Source of the DNA: Acidobacteriota bacterium
GTDB lineage: Bacteria > Acidobacteriota > Blastocatellia > Pyrinomonadales > Pyrinomonadaceae
Length of the DNA stretch: 7,759 nucleotides
Reading direction: 5' to 3'
NCBI GenBank assembly: GCA_024640445.1
Contig: JAHEEZ010000172.1
Span: 1 to 7,759 of the forward strand
Each line of letters starts with the position of its first letter. The stretch's first letter is position 1. A program made the translations under genes and the position numbers. The notes below the pieces were generated by a model. That model was given only the letters and a program-made list of their open reading frames with translations, was not told where the DNA came from and did no database searches. Below are positions 7,328-7,759 of the stretch, piece by piece.

Positions 7328-7369
7328 AGGCTCCGTGATCGAAGGAGGGGTCATGCTCGATGTCGGTAT
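7301..7369. repeat. 8-bp inverted repeat ATACCGAC / GTCGGTAT in the divergent intergenic region
   Basis: ATACCGAC at 7301-7308 and its exact reverse complement GTCGGTAT at 7362-7369 are separated by 53 bp. The left arm overlaps the candidate -10 of the tricorn gene, and the right arm lies just upstream of the candidate ybaB -35. The arms could be operator half-sites, for instance for looping or dimer binding. The wide spacing makes an RNA hairpin less likely, and chance occurrence cannot be excluded. Confidence 0.35.
7342..7355 (+). promoter_or_regulatory. Strong Shine-Dalgarno plus ATG, in frame with ybaB
   Basis: AAGGAGGGG (7342-7350) is the best Shine-Dalgarno match in the window and lies a few bases before an ATG at 7353. 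That ATG is exactly 34 codons upstream of the ybaB start chosen here, in the same frame and with no intervening stop. It could start an N-terminally extended YbaB. However, only 13 of the 34 extension codons end in G or C, against a large majority in the ybaB body, so the extension looks non-coding. Confidence 0.35.
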
Positions 7370-7385
7370 CTTTTCCGGGCTTCAA

Positions 7386-7414
7386 TTGCATTTGGAACGT
7401 TCGAAAGTTAGGAT
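7386..7414 (+). promoter_or_regulatory. Candidate promoter for ybaB
   Basis: TTGCAT (7386-7391), a 17-nt spacer and TAGGAT (7409-7414) form a weak sigma-70-like pair (3/6 and 4/6 matches) at ideal spacing. The spacer holds a perfect palindrome GAACGTTC (7395-7402). Transcription would begin near 7421, about 34 nt before the ATG at 7455. If real, it would exclude the alternative ATG at 7353 from this transcript. Confidence 0.28.
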
Positions 7415-7454
7415 GATTGGAACAAGAACACAAGGAGTTTCAAGAAAGAGCGAT

Positions 7455-7759
7455 ATGAAGATGCCAGGCGGATTTGATCTGAACTCGATGATGCAGCAGG
7501 CCCGGGAAATGCAGGAGCAGATGGGCCGTGAGATGAAAGAGATGAAAGTGGACGCTTCCGCCGGAGGCGGCGCCGTGACGGTCAAGATGCGGGGTGATTT
7601 TGAGGTGGTCGAGCTTGTCATCTCGGCGGACCTCGTGAAGGATGGCGACACTGAAATGATCCAGGACCTGACGGTCGCGGCTCTGAACGAGGCCAGGCGG
7701 AAGGTAGAGGAAGCTCTGAAAGGAAAACTCGGCGGGATGCTTCCGCCGGGCATGGGATT
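7455..7759 (+). CDS. ybaB: YbaB/EbfC-family nucleoid-associated protein, 3'-truncated by window end
   Basis: YbaB/EbfC proteins are small dimeric DNA-binding proteins associated with the nucleoid. The 101 codons visible cover nearly the whole family length (~100-110 residues). The protein opens with MKMPGGFDLNSMMQQAREMQ, an amphipathic Met/Gln/Glu-rich helix (about 8-30). The glycine-rich turn ASAGGGAVTVKM (~34-45), a beta segment, the LVKDGDTEMIQDLTVAALNE helix start (~61-80) and a Gly/Pro/Met-rich tail (GKLGGMLPPGMG) follow. The reading frame is open to the window edge with no stop seen. The ATG at 7455 is chosen because the family normally begins a few residues before the PGG and first helix; AAGAAAGAG just upstream is a modest ribosome-binding site. 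A better AAGGAG lies 17 nt away. The usual neighbour dnaX is not directly upstream; recR may follow outside the window. Confidence 0.9.
   Translation, partial: MKMPGGFDLNSMMQQAREMQEQMGREMKEMKVDASAGGGAVTVKMRGDFEVVELVISADLVKDGDTEMIQDLTVAALNEARRKVEEALKGKLGGMLPPGMG

Noticed and set aside
6628..7338. 236-residue plus-strand open frame
   Set aside because: Antisense to the first tricorn propeller; it runs into the intergenic region by chance and resembles no family.

Overview
The window reads as a GC-moderate (by eye roughly mid-50s percent), densely coded bacterial chromosome segment. My best guess is Acidobacteriota, class Blastocatellia (Pyrinomonadaceae-like). This rests on a secreted bacterial tricorn-type protease, the YbaB sequence style, and a degenerate heptad repeat next to a gene start. 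It is an impression from protein style, not a search result, and is only moderately certain. I see no phage, transposon, CRISPR, tRNA or rRNA signal.

Left half (1-4017, + strand): a molybdenum-hydroxylase module. It starts with a short degenerate 7-bp tandem repeat (2-64) running into the start of the molybdopterin-binding large subunit of a xanthine dehydrogenase/aldehyde oxidoreductase family enzyme (63-2219). An XdhC/CoxI-family cofactor-insertion chaperone (2239-3348) follows after 19 bp. A MocA-like molybdenum cofactor nucleotidyltransferase (3415-4017) follows 66 bp later. Together they look like catalytic subunit, cofactor maturation/insertion factor, and the enzyme that adds the nucleotide (most likely CMP) to the cofactor. 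The 2Fe-2S and FAD subunits that such an enzyme normally needs are not in the window and may lie upstream.

Middle and right (4042-7257, - strand): a single 1071-residue tricorn-family S41 peptidase, convergent with the molybdenum module across a 24-bp gap. It has a signal peptide, about a dozen beta-propeller blades, a PDZ domain and a C-terminal serine-protease core with all five expected active-site residues. It probably degrades peptides outside the cytoplasm.

Right end (7258-7759): a ~200-bp divergent intergenic region with candidate promoters for both flanking genes and an 8-bp inverted repeat (ATACCGAC/GTCGGTAT). It is followed by the start of ybaB/ebfC (7455 to window end, 3'-truncated), a nucleoid-associated protein. 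An in-frame ATG at 7353 behind a strong Shine-Dalgarno sequence makes the ybaB start a real question.

No wholly new system is evident. The most interesting points are the heptad repeat, the secreted tricorn with complete active site, and the divergent tricorn/ybaB control region.
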